Made by a program: the position numbers and the translations under genes. Under the pieces are notes generated by a model, which was given only the letters and a program-made list of their open reading frames with translations, searched no databases and was not told where the DNA came from. Below, one piece after another: positions 20,845 to 30,361 of a stretch of 40,499 nucleotides of DNA (position 1 is its first letter; each line of letters opens with the position of its first letter). This DNA comes from Chromera velia (lineage: Eukaryota > Sar > Chromeraceae), in contig JAHBMJ010002770.1 in NCBI GenBank assembly GCA_018398765.1, positions 45,001 through 85,499 of the forward strand, in the 5' to 3' direction.

Positions 20845-21570
20845 CATGCGTGCACCTACCTGTTTTTGACAGAAGTTTTTAGAGGTACCAAAATTCCCTT
20901 TGTACCTTTGAGCCTATGCCTCTTTTTTTTTTCTAGAGAGGGTAGAGAATTCCGTGCCAGCCAAAAAGAGAGGGTAGAGAATTGACTTCAGGGAGGGAAG
21001 GCCCTTCAGCCAGCGTTCCTCGTTCCTTCCTTCCTCGATCTCTCTGCAGATCCTAAGAGAAGCCTATGGAGATGATGACGAGACTGAGACGAAGTGGTTC
21101 TGGCGGTGGAGGGGATTCTTTCTCGCCTGTGCAGGTGGGTGGGTGGGTGTGGTCCCGGAATTAAGTGCTCTGTCTGAAGCATCGAGATGGATGGTCTAGC
21201 TGTCCACATGCATGGGGGGCGATTGGATTGATGCTTAATTTTCGGACTTTCGACCGCACACCCACCTCCTGTTGTTAAACTGTTCTGTTCGTTCGTCTTC
21301 TTTGTCGTGGTCACCATAATATGTTCTTTCTGCTTCTGTCTCTCAATCATAGGCACACGTGAATATCCGCATCCACGATGAAGAAAAATAATCTTTTGTG
21401 AGTGTATTTTCCTCTTCTCCTGTACAGATCTGATTCTTTCTATCCTCTTGAGCGTGTCGGCTGATCCCTGTCTGTTACTGCTGTTGTCTCCTCTGCCTGC
21501 AGAAACGTTCCGATTCAACGGAGGGTCGGAGTGGTACGTCAGCCACTATAGGTTCTCAAAGCCCATTTAA
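14539..21570 (+). CDS. SAM-dependent methyltransferase, cyclopropane-synthase / coclaurine N-methyltransferase-like
   Basis: Fourteen exons join in frame: 14539-14691, 15284-15342, 16020-16094, 16400-16490, 17000-17096, 17389-17463, 18057-18129, 18435-18525, 18981-19115, 19238-19318, 19777-19884, 20507-20587, 21050-21134 and 21503-21570, giving 423 residues. The family uses S-adenosylmethionine to methylate lipids or small amines. Residues 188-197 are VLDLGCGWGS, the SAM-binding motif I. Residues 269-276 are EMFEHMKN, the conserved family motif, and RPGGFLFVHIF follows near 290. HYEV near residue 120, LGRRRKYSAALY near 138 and the ending WRWRGFFLACAETFRFNGGSEWYVSHYRF also match the family layout. 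The first exon encodes a hydrophobic N terminus (VWLVIPIALGLIGGGLW) that could be a signal anchor. The exact substrate cannot be read from sequence. Introns hold large microsatellites and one assembly gap. Confidence 0.9.
15053..15195. repeat. (GA)n microsatellite in methyltransferase intron 1
   Basis: About 140 bases of nearly pure GA repeat with scattered GC variants, in the intron between 14691 and 15284. Arg/Glu- and Ser/Leu-rich open frames over it on both strands are repeat translations. Confidence 0.9.
15365..15961. repeat. GAGT/GT-rich satellite tract filling methyltransferase intron 2
   Basis: A GAGT- and GAAT-rich segment (15365-15540) passes into GT repeats with GAAGGT interruptions (15536-15691). 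After a short unique spacer come two more long GT tracts (15755-15961). Together they fill most of the intron between 15342 and 16020. His/Thr-rich open frames on the minus strand are repeat translations. Confidence 0.9.
17110..17158. repeat. Compound (CT)n(GT)n microsatellite in an intron
   Basis: A CT run switches directly into a GT run just after the donor of the exon ending at 17096. Confidence 0.9.
17985..17999. other. Assembly gap (15 N) after a poly-C run
   Basis: Fifteen N bases follow a run of thirteen C bases inside the intron before the exon at 18057. The true length here is unknown, but no coding sequence is affected by the model. Confidence 0.99.
20651..20845. repeat. CT-rich tract followed by (GT)n microsatellite
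   Basis: A CT/TTTC-rich stretch (20651-20787) is followed by a GT run of more than 50 bases (20789-20845), within the intron between 20587 and 21050. Confidence 0.85.
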
Positions 21571-22619
21571 ATAATTCAAGCATCTGGCTGACTGTTGATG
21601 ACCTGGAAGAGAGTGGAGACGTGCTTTAGATTGGCTCGGTAGAGAGGATCAGCCTGGCCTTCTCTTTGTTTGTTTTGCAGTTTTGGACTCGCAACTCACC
21701 TACATGTGAACATGCACGCACGCAAAGTGCCATGCTCATGTTGATCAGGAGGCAAGTGCCCCAACGGACCTACCGGTGGTTCTATCGTGTTTGTAAGTTT
21801 TGCGTCTGCATGAGAGTGAGTGATCTCGAACGAGGGAGAGCGGGAGAAGTCTAGTAGTTCCCTTCTTGACTTAATTCTCTTGTCGAGAATCAATCTCGGT
21901 GGCTGCTGCTTGGTCGTCTGTCGAGGATCTTTTGTTTGGCCGTCAGAGAGGAAACAAAAGAAGGAAAGGGAGAGAATTAAGAAGAGGGCAAGCAATGGAG
22001 AAAGAAAGAGAGCATGGAAGGAAGGACCCGTTCGGCTCAGACTTCAAATTAAACAGACATCATCGCGAAGCGGCATTTGCTGGGTGCCTGTGGTGTATTT
22101 TTGCGCTTTAAATTTGGCAGGCAATTAAGTGATGTGTGTCCATGATGTTCCGATCACTCCAGTTTGACTCAGTCAGTGTGTAGACTGGATAGGACCGGAA
22201 TCACAGAACAATGAGGAACCGATGTGAAAGATTAGGAAGGAAGGAAACTTCAGAGACGATCATTCCGTCAGTCAGTCAGTCAGTCAGTCAGTGAGTCAGT
22301 CAGTCAGTCACTCAGTCAGCCCGTCAGAAGACGAAGGGTCGGAAAGCCGCTCCCAATCCACCTGGCAGTGCCTCTTTGCATCCACTAATGCTCTGTCCTT
22401 CCTATCCTCTATAGCCGGTCGAAGCACTGTCCGTGGAAGGAGGGCACGAAGTTTTATCAAGTCGCACGATTGATTAGATCATTGATTGATGCAACGTTTC
22501 TGGCTGGAATATACTGGAATGGAATGAGTGTTCATCTCAAGGTAGACTTGATGCATGGATAATGGGAAAAAAGCCGATGAAAAGAAAATGTTTGATTCAC
22601 GCAGCTTGAATTAAGGCTT
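21571..22619. other. Spacer downstream of the methyltransferase gene
   Basis: No exon is visible. The 3' untranslated region of the methyltransferase gene should begin here. A CAGT tetranucleotide repeat occupies 22267-22318. Short open frames at 21820-22128 are Arg/Lys-rich and unconvincing. Confidence 0.5.
22267..22318. repeat. (CAGT)n microsatellite
   Basis: About twelve CAGT units with two single-base interruptions. Confidence 0.9.
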
Positions 22620-22928
22620 TCAGGCTTCGAAAGCTATCCTGGGGTGTGTACAAGTGCACAAGAAATGCTTTTGCGAGAAAAAAAAAGTACTTAACAGTCT
22701 GAGCTTAAAGGGAATGCGAGTTACCTAATAGTTTACTTTTTGTTTTCATGTATAGCAGCTAGTAAATACTAACGATGAATTACGATGAATATGAAAATCC
22801 AAAAAGGGAATCAAACTTATGATTAAAAACTAGATTAAGAAGATTTAGAAAACAAACGAACAAACAGTGAGTATAAACGAGCAAAAAGAAAAACATATAT
22901 AGATTAGAATTAGAACTTAATTAACAAA

Positions 22929-23084
22929 TTATTTTTAGAACGCTATCTCCAGCCATCCTACTACTGTCACAAGTAGGAGTAGCAATTATCCATTGTCATC
23001 ATCCACAACTTGCCGCAGTATGTAAAAATAAAAAAGCCAATATATCGTGAAGGCTCTCTGAACTAGTCTAAACGGGGTTAAGAC
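22929..23084 (+). repeat. 156-base direct repeat, copy 1
   Basis: It starts TTATTTTTAGAACGCTATCT and ends GGGGTTAAGAC, and matches 24876-25031 over its full 156 bases without gaps at about 94% identity. Sequence directly after it (TGGCACCAGCGGG) could be read as a primer-binding site, but the repeat lacks TG/CA ends. Confidence 0.9.
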
Positions 23085-24875
23085 CCTGGCACCAGCGGGC
23101 AGCAGCGACGGAGAGTTCAAGGCACCGGTTTTCTCTTCTTTAAGGGTAGAGCTAGACATGCAGTTGCGGAAGAGGTCTGTACGTGGTGGGCGCAGGCTAT
23201 CGCTTCTTCACATTTCCCTCCTCTTGCCAAGCTCACCCCCCTTCAACAAGCTTTTCCCTCCTTTCATCGCATGTTTGTGTTTCTTCTTTGCAACAAATCC
23301 ACCTCTGGTCTCTACTCCTTTTCCGCCCTCCCTCGATCTGCTCTCACAGTAACCGACGGCTCTCTGTTCGGTTTCTTACGTCTGCTCTCATTTAACCCAC
23401 AAGGCGAAAGCAGTGCTCTGTCTGTTGAATGTAGCGACCACAAACTCTGTATACATGATTCTTATATTCAGTGTGTTGATGACTTCATGCATAGACTTTC
23501 TTCATATACCAAGTGGCTGGATGAAAGAGAATTCTTGCACTGCCTGGCTGAGCTGGAATCCATTAATTTAAATGATTATAACTGTCCACTCCCCGGTGTA
23601 AGTACATCTGAACTCTTCATCCGTAATACCATTTGATCGCTTCTACGCTCGTATCCGGCCTGTCTCTTTGATGTTTGTCTCCCAATTCTAGAAAGTGATT
23701 AACTGATCAACTCCACCGGCGACTTAACAAACAACAACCATGCATGTATGTGCCGCCCGGAAGTTTAGCGCTCCAACTGGGGTTAGGCATCCTTTAACTA
23801 ACTAACTAACTAACTAACTAGAACTTAATTAACAAATTATTTTTACTAGGGTATTTGACTATTTTAATTACGATTAAGATTTTATAGGTAAGATCATACA
23901 AAACATATAATAAAAACATAGATTACATAAATATTTCAGGCTAAAGGAACGTGGTTCATCTTAAAAAGCTTAAATCCGGTGAAATTAAGTGTGATTACGG
24001 GAAAAAATAATCATATACCCCCCTTTTTATGGTATGTCTCTTACAACTGATTACGGATTACGAGATTACGGCATCTTTTGAAAGACCACCAATATTTTTT
24101 TTTGTTACATGCCGTTACTCATCTTCCAAAAAGCATAAGGCTTCCCGCTGTAGCTTATACAAAAGACAATAAGAATTATTAATTCTCTTCTTCTGCAGTC
24201 TTTTGAGTGCCTATCAAGGATTCAGGCTAGGGATTCAGGGGCAAAGGGAGGGGGGGAGACTGTTAGGGAGACTGATGGAAGAGGCGTTGAGTTGACTACT
24301 CGGCCTCTCTCGGGAGGCCGCAGAGCAACAGCAGCCGCCGCGAGCCTGGTTCTATTACAACCGAAAATTTGCCTTAATACTATTGGTCTTGCTACTGTTT
24401 TTTATTGGTTGCACCATGCAAAAGTCGTAGGAAAAGACTAGGGAAAAAGTCTGCTCATGGAGGAGGATGAGTTGCAAAAAGTCAAAGAAGCGTTCAAAAA
24501 GCTCCTCATGAAGGACTCTGATGTTACCATGGATATTGAGATTGAAGTTTAGTGATGACATTGTCGTATCATGACGGTTTTTTTTTGTTTTTTGAAGGAG
24601 GGTCCAGGGAGGGGGGCTGTTTACCCCATTTTACTATATATTACGGATTACGAATTTATGAGCCCTTTCTAGATATCACCTAGAGACAAGACTTTCATCA
24701 CAGATTACAAGCAAACCAGTGAGCATTCTGATGAGATGTTGACTTTGTTTGAAGTAATTTAATGTAATAAGTCCTAAAAAAATGGTTTTTAGTGTAGAGG
24801 TGACGTTAAATACTAACATACCCTATGTGTAACCCCTAAAATTCATCTAGTAATATTTTAAGTCGATTACTCTAG

Positions 24876-25031
24876 TTATTTTTAGAACGCTATCTCCAGC
24901 TATCCTACTACTGTTACAAGTAAGAGTAGCAATTATCTGTTGTCATTATCTACAGCTTGCCGCAGTATGTAAAAATAAAAAAGCCAACATATCGTAAAGG
25001 CTCTCTGAACTAGTCTAAACGGGGTTAAGAC
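24876..25031 (+). repeat. 156-base direct repeat, copy 2
   Basis: Same length and orientation as copy 1, 1947 bases downstream. The roughly ten differences I count are all transitions, mostly C to T or G to A relative to copy 1. Confidence 0.9.
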
Positions 25032-25395
25032 GTGCTCTTATGTACTATCAGTCCTATGATTTTTCCTCCAATCATTTACAATCATTTGTGAGTGAAGCAC
25101 CGTCTCTGTTTTTTAAAATCAAAGATAAATATGAGAAGCGCGGCAAGCTCTGTGTTGAATAGTAAAAACACACAGCTCAATGCTTAGTGCACTATAGTTC
25201 ACCGCCAACTATAAAACACAGTTTAAACACCGGTGAAGTTTAACAATGAATCGACTAGAATCGACATACATAGATAAACCAGGAGCTAGAACGTCAGAGC
25301 TACTAGCTGACCCGGTTGGACAGGTTATACGTGAAAATAACAGTAGGAAATGGTAGTTTTGGTGTTACTTGGTGTGAAGGTGGAGTTTGGCCTAG

Positions 25396-25460
25396 AGCGC
25401 GGCCCGACCGGCGGGCCATCGAGACCGCCCAGCCGAAAGGACGGCGGCCCGGCCGCCGGC
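25396..25460. promoter_or_regulatory. GC-rich palindromic island
   Basis: CGGCGGCC and GGCCGCCG (25442-25458) form a perfect eight-base inverted repeat with a one-base centre, within a 65-base GC-rich block set in AT-rich DNA. It lies about 480 bases upstream of the next start codon at 25937. It resembles the islands at 7.4 and 14.0 kb. Function is inferred only. Confidence 0.25.
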
Positions 25461-25581
25461 AAAAAAACAAAAATTACAGCCAGTGTAAAAAAAAAAGCAA
25501 CGCGTGCCAGAATTTTCGATCAGTTACAATGAGTTTGTGTCTTCATGTGTCTTCCTTCCACTCTCGATCCAGCAACCCATT

Positions 25582-25892
25582 GAGTCAACCAGTATCCTCA
25601 ACCAGAACTGAACTTTTGGACAAGTGGGTTGACAAGTGACTCGTACGAACCGTTCAGACAGATCGACACCCTGTCGAAAGAGGACTCAGCATCGAGAAGG
25701 GGTCAAATTAGCTCATGCATAATTGAAGAGAAGGAGAGACTCGTCGAGCCTCCACGTCTCCATATTTTAAAGGCGGACGTACTTCGGAAGAGAGGGACAC
25801 CGGGCTCTTCCTTTAGGGATCTGAACCATTTGCTTTCCGTGGCTTCTATTCTCCAGAGACAGTTCATCGAAAATTCCGGACCGGAAGCTTGA
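25582..25892 (+). CDS. Possible exon of an unrecognised protein
   Basis: An open frame follows a possible acceptor (CCATTGAG) and runs to a TGA at 25890-25892. Its peptide is mixed and helix-prone (IIEEKERLVEPPRLHILKAD, then DLNHLLSVASILQRQF) rather than repeat-like. No ATG opens it, so it would be an internal or terminal exon. It could belong to an upstream gene now disrupted by the repeat island, or be a chance frame. Confidence 0.25.
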
Positions 25893-25936
25893 GCACGTAG
25901 CATTTTCCTTTTTGACTGATTGACCCTTCCTCCACT

Positions 25937-27419
25937 ATGTTGACTTCGATTTCAACCTGCTGCTCCGAAGGTCATACCGATCTTTGGGGAGAAGAAGCCT
26001 TCCCAAATCCCGACCTTGGCGGATCTCCTCTGCCTCCCCCCCTCTTCCTTCCACACGTCGAGTTCCAGCAGCCCCGACAGGAAGTACGCGAAGGAGAGGC
26101 TCCCTGCGTCTCCCTGGTCACTGGGGAGCGCATCGTGCTCAGAGAAGTGACTCAATCGATGCTGGCAAGGAAAAGAAACTCACACCGCCAAACGATGCGC
26201 AACCTACAGCTGCAGGTGCGACAGCAGGAGAATCAGTCGCGGGAAGGAGAGAAGAAGGAGGAGGAAAGAGCCACCCGGCGCGCGAACGAAGGAGACGAGG
26301 AGGATCAGCGTCTCCCTCACCCCATCGTCCCGCAGCCGCAGAGGGTCCAGTAGGAAGACAAAAGAGGATATGGTGGTTCTCTCTCTTCTTTCACAGTCAG
26401 TCATAGAGGCCCCTGTCAGATGAGTGTGGAGGATTCTCTTCTAGCTGTCTCTCTTTTTGGCTTTCTATCTCTGCGTCTCGAGTTTCCTTCACCTCTCTTC
26501 TCGTCCATTTTGGTGTGCCCCTCTTGGTGCTGGGAGGAATTCCAAAAAGCTTCGGAGTCGTCGCTCCCTTCTTGTTCTTTTCCGTCGCTGTTTCCTCTCT
26601 GCTGCTGCGCTTTTGACCTTCCTTGTCTCCCTGCACGCCTGTTTGCAGAATTTCTTTGCGCAACTTGAAGACTTGGAGGGATCAGTGCCAGGGAGGAAGA
26701 AGTCCCGCGATGCTGTCAGAAGGGGAATGAGTTGGCACAAATCATTCAGAAACAAAGTGCGTGCACAAGAAGGGGAATGAGTTGGCCCAAATCATTCAGA
26801 AACAAAGTGCGTGCACAAGAAGGGGAATGAGTTGGCACAAAGAATGTAGAAACAAAGTGCGTGCACGAGAAAAGCTGCCTACCTGCCTGCCTTGCTGGCT
26901 GAAAGAAAGACTGGCAGGGTGGGCCGACGAAAAGAAACTCGGTGGCAATGAATGCAGTATTCATTTGAGTGGCAGACAGAGACATGCATAAAATGGTTCG
27001 CTTGCTTTTCTGTCTTGCAGAAAGATGAGTGGAGAGAGACGCAATGTTCTGGCCGAAGTGAATGGGTCGCTGTAAAGACGCTGATTACGCCAGATGAGCA
27101 TAGAGAGGAAGAAGAAGAAGATTGGGGGGCGGTCGAAAAAATCCACTTCATTCGAAAAGAACAAGAAAGCCGGGTACCTAGAGTGGGAAAAAGTTGGAGA
27201 CCAAGAAAGAAACTCGATCGAAAAGAGCAGCAAAGAGATGGCGTTTTCGTTTCTTTTTTTGCTGTACGTATATTTCCTTTCAATGATATTTTTCTCAGAG
27301 AAATCAGCCGAGAGAGAAAGAGGAAGAGGAAACGGGAAAGACGCGGAGCTGTGCACACTTCATTTCGAAAGACACCTCTGACGTCACAGAAACCGCGGAG
27401 TGGAAGAATGAAGAAATAG
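25937..27419 (+). CDS. Hypothetical charged protein, tentative three-exon model
   Basis: Exons 25937-26344, 26649-26756 and 27021-27419 join in phase 0 and give 304 residues. The first exon begins at an ATG and encodes a Pro-rich N terminus, then a charged helix (LARKRNSHRQTMRNLQLQVR) that is probably a coiled coil. The second follows TGTTTGCAG and ends at AAA before GTGCGT, inside the first copy of a 50-base tandem repeat. The third follows TGTCTTGCAG and is rich in Lys, Arg and Glu, ending at a TAG. The donor after exon 1 (AGG then GTCCAG) is weak, and exon 3 could end earlier at GTACCT near 27173. I recognise no domain. The gene may continue toward 28.4 kb. Confidence 0.4.
26721..26869 (+). 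repeat. 50-base tandem repeat (three copies) over an exon end
   Basis: Copies begin at 26721, 26771 and 26821. The first two differ at one position, and the third diverges in its middle. Each copy contains AACAAAGTGCGTGCAC, which includes the donor-like GTGCGT used at 26757 in the tentative gene model. Because 50 is not a multiple of three, only the first donor leaves the frame open. Confidence 0.9.
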
Positions 27420-28212
27420 ACCGAGAAAGTGAAAGACAAACAGAGAGAGGAAGGGGAGAGAAAGCATCATCTCAAACGTGTGAGGGTCTCCTGCAGGTTT
27501 ACCCTTTTCAGTGAACGAACAAGGGAAGATTGTGCAGCAAGCTGCGCGCACTCCGCTTTCTTTTTTTTCGCTTTCCCACAGACTGAAGTTTCTTCCCTAT
27601 CCACTGGAAAAAAGTAACAACCAGCTTTGCAAGGATCGATTCTTTCTTGCAAGGCTTCAAAGGATCAACGAGGAGCATTGGAGAGAAGACAGCTGTGTCT
27701 AGACTATTTTTTGCTACCAGTCTCTTTCGTTCGTTTTTTATATTAGTGCCTTTCGCTGTTTCTCTTTCTGCATCTCTCTCTCCATGCAGACCCTTTTCCC
27801 TTCTCTCCTTTTCGATCTGTGATGATTCCATTCTCTCCCCTCCTCTTCTCGTCTCTCCTTAATTGTGGGCACTCTTGCGTTGGACAGTTGTGTGTCAGTC
27901 AATCTTTCTCACTCACTCACTCACTGATTCTTTCTCCTCTCCTCTCCATTCCCCCTGCCCCTTCTTTCTCACTCCTTTTCCGTTATCTGGATATCTGTCT
28001 GTTCTGCTGTTTCTCCTCCTCTTCTCTGTACCCCCTGGGGTTTAAGCTCCAGGATCGATCGAGTGTTTGAAAGCTTTCTTTCGTGCCTGCGTGAGAGAGC
28101 GCAAGACGAAGGGCCCAAAGGGGCTTCTTTCCATAAGCTCTTTATTACCCGTCTTGTTTCCCTCTTGTCGAAATTACGCTGACAGGGTGTGCGATTGGCT
28201 TCACCTTTTTCT

Positions 28213-28380
28213 TTCTTTTTTCTTTTCAGACGGAGAAGAGAGACGGGAGAAACCGGAAGCCTGTATTTATTTTCATACAGTGATTCTGTATGAAAGTAAA
28301 ATTTATTAATTCTGTATGAAAGTAAATACAATTCTTTTTTCTTTTAGGACGGAGAAGAGAGACGGGAGAAACCGGAAGCC
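28213..28380 (+). repeat. 49-base direct duplication around a 70-base insert
   Basis: Copy A (28213-28261) and copy B (28332-28380) are each 49 bases and differ only around the AG (TTTTCAGA versus TTTTAGGA). Each has a pyrimidine tract, an AG acceptor and the same 32 bases beginning CGGAGAAGAGAGACGGGAGA. Copy A stops exactly where the insert starts, and copy B starts exactly where it ends. The layout is the same as at 9289-9454. Confidence 0.9.
28262..28331. mobile_element. 70-base insert with terminal inverted repeats
   Basis: The left end TGTATTTATTTTCATACAG and the inverse of the right end TGTATTTACTTTCATACAG match at 18 of 19 bases. A further internal CTGTATGAAAGTAAA copy lies in the middle. 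The right half contains the inverse of the 20-base core shared with the insert at 9356. The insert could also act as a small intron, with GT at 28263 and TTTTAG at 28347, splicing together the two copies of the flanking segment. I know of no described family that it matches. Confidence 0.55.
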
Positions 28381-29434
28381 AGCCAGCGGCTCGTGCGAAG
28401 TGGAATAGGACAAACGCAACACGAGACGGGAGTAGTTTTCTTTCGGGGGACCGAAGGAGAAGTTGGAATGCATTGAGTCCGACATGATGCTTGGGTCCGT
28501 CTGCAGAAGATGCCCCCGAAGACAGGGAGGGAAGTAGGGTGTTTCTTTCCCACAAAGCGTGGAGGGAGAAAAAATAAAGAAGTGAAAGAAAAAACACCGA
28601 AGTGAAAGTAAGAAGGATGAACCAATCAGTCAGACAATGAATGGGTGTGCGTGGCCTCGGTGCATGAGTGCCTGGCTGTTCTCTCTTGGGTGCGTGTATT
28701 TGTGTTCTTTTTCTATTCTCTGCCCGTCCCTGCTTGTCCGTTTTTTTCTCTTCACTTTTTCTCCTCCTCTGGCCGTTGTTTCTTTCCGTTTGTCGTATGC
28801 GTTGTATTGGGGCTGCAACTTCATCTCAAAGAGAGAGGAAGTTGACTAACTGACTAACTGACTCACTCACTCCCTGACTCACTGACTGGCTAATCACCTG
28901 CAGAGAGCTAGGTGAAAGGACGATAGATGTCGGTCAGGAATCGCTGCCAGCTAAACAGACAGGTAGACACCCTATCGGTCTGTCTGGCTGGCAGGCAAAC
29001 GGAACAGAACACGAGAGCAGAGCAGATGAGAGAAAAGTACCAGAGAGGAGAAAAGGGAACTGGCAGGCAGGCGGATCGCTCGAGACGTTGGAGGAATTTG
29101 GTTGCATGGATACAGAAGGAAGGAAGAGAGAGTTCGAGCGAGGGAGGGAGGGAGGGATGACCACATGAGCAGAAGAGAGATGGAGGAAATGAATGTTTAT
29201 GTTCCCCAGTCAACGGGAGACAGGCACAGCGGTGCTGAGGGCATCGAAAGTGTGAAGGAGCTTGCTGGACGTCCCCCCCTCTTTCTTAATATTCGTGGGA
29301 GAGAGGGAAAAGAAACGCGGAAACAGAAGACATTATCTGCCTGAAGAAGAAGAAGATAGAGAGAAAGCGTGCCAGATTTGCATGCGGGTGGGTCGATTTG
29401 TCGCTTATTTTTTTGTTTGTTTGTTTGCGTGTGT

Positions 29435-30330
29435 ATGGGCCGGTATCAGCCGAAGTGCTTTGAGTTTTTGTTCGCTTCAAAACTCAAAGAGGAGAACTGC
29501 CGCTTGCTGGTGTGGAAGGAAAAGGAAAAAATTCACGGCCACTTCCAGTGTCAGTCGGCTTGCTGTGATCATTGTTCGGCAGGAAAAAGTTTCCGACTTT
29601 TTGACCATTTTTCGGATGAAAAAACCTTCGTTCCTGTTTTCAGTCAACGTTGCTTTGACAACGACGTGCTAAATGTTTGGGAGACGATGGGTGGCCTTCG
29701 CGATACCCAACAAAGAGAAAAGAAAGTAAGTCGGGTTCGATGGGGATTGGAAGTCGAAATTTTTTTATGCATTTTTTTGTCATGTCGAGTTGCCTCTCGG
29801 TGTTTCTTTCTTGCCTGAATTCTGCTCATCGCTGTTTGTCAGCTGAAGTGAAGGGCTACCTGCATGGCAGGCAGTCGACTGCTGGGGGAACTCTTTCGAT
29901 GATGTCTTTTTTTTTGGTTAATTTATTTTTGGGTGAACCTCTTGACTATTCATTCTTGTTGACCGACCCTCTTTCTTTTTTTTTTGCTTCAACATCGGGC
30001 ACCCTTCATCATGCAGAGAAAGGAAGCACATCTTTCGGTGAGGTCTCCGAAAGAAAACAGGTGGGGGGTGCATGGGGTGTGTGTGCCATCGGGGGTCGCC
30101 TTTCTTTTCCTGTCCTTTCTGTCCTGGGTTGACGGACGGAAAGGCGAAGGAAAGGGAAGGGAAGCAACCGAGAGGGAGAAGTGAAATGAAAAAAGCGAGA
30201 ATTAAGAACTAATACGCAGAATAAAGGTGGACGGATGAAACAAATGGATGGATGGATGCCTTGGTGCTTTGACTGACTGACTGACTGACTGACTGACAGG
30301 CTGACTGACTTACTGACTGAATGACTGACT

Positions 30331-30361
<31 letters not shown>

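Larger units (their letters stand above)
22620..25260. mobile_element. AT-rich repeat island, decayed mobile element(s)
   Basis: About 2.6 kb of strongly AT-rich DNA carries two 156-base direct repeats (22929-23084 and 24876-25031), a third partial copy of their left flank (27 shared bases at 22911 and 23819), and repeated ATTACGGATTACG strings near 24050 and 24647. A G-rich run resembling a polypurine tract (AGGGAGGGGGG) occurs near 24245 and 24606. Between them lie a small open frame at 23271-23636 (121 residues, unrecognised) and a 31-residue one at 24460 starting MEEDELQKVKEAFKK. A GC hairpin, CGGCCTC/GAGGCCG, sits at 24301-24320. No reverse transcriptase, integrase or transposase is visible, so the class is uncertain. 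Confidence 0.45.
27420..29434. other. Region with unassigned open frames and a duplicated segment
   Basis: An open stretch at about 27496-27702 after TCCTGCAG (peptide ending NEEHWREDSCV) and another at 28348-28445 after CTTTTAG could be exons, but I cannot link them in phase with confidence. A frame starting at the ATG at 29165 (MSRREMEEMNVYVP, to 29344) is a further candidate. The rest is pyrimidine-rich or microsatellite DNA, including CTGA-type repeats at 28846-28890. Confidence 0.3.

Noticed and set aside
22929-25031. LTR retrotransposon called outright
   Set aside because: Direct repeats are short (156 bases), lack TG/CA ends and target duplications, and no polymerase or integrase frame is present.
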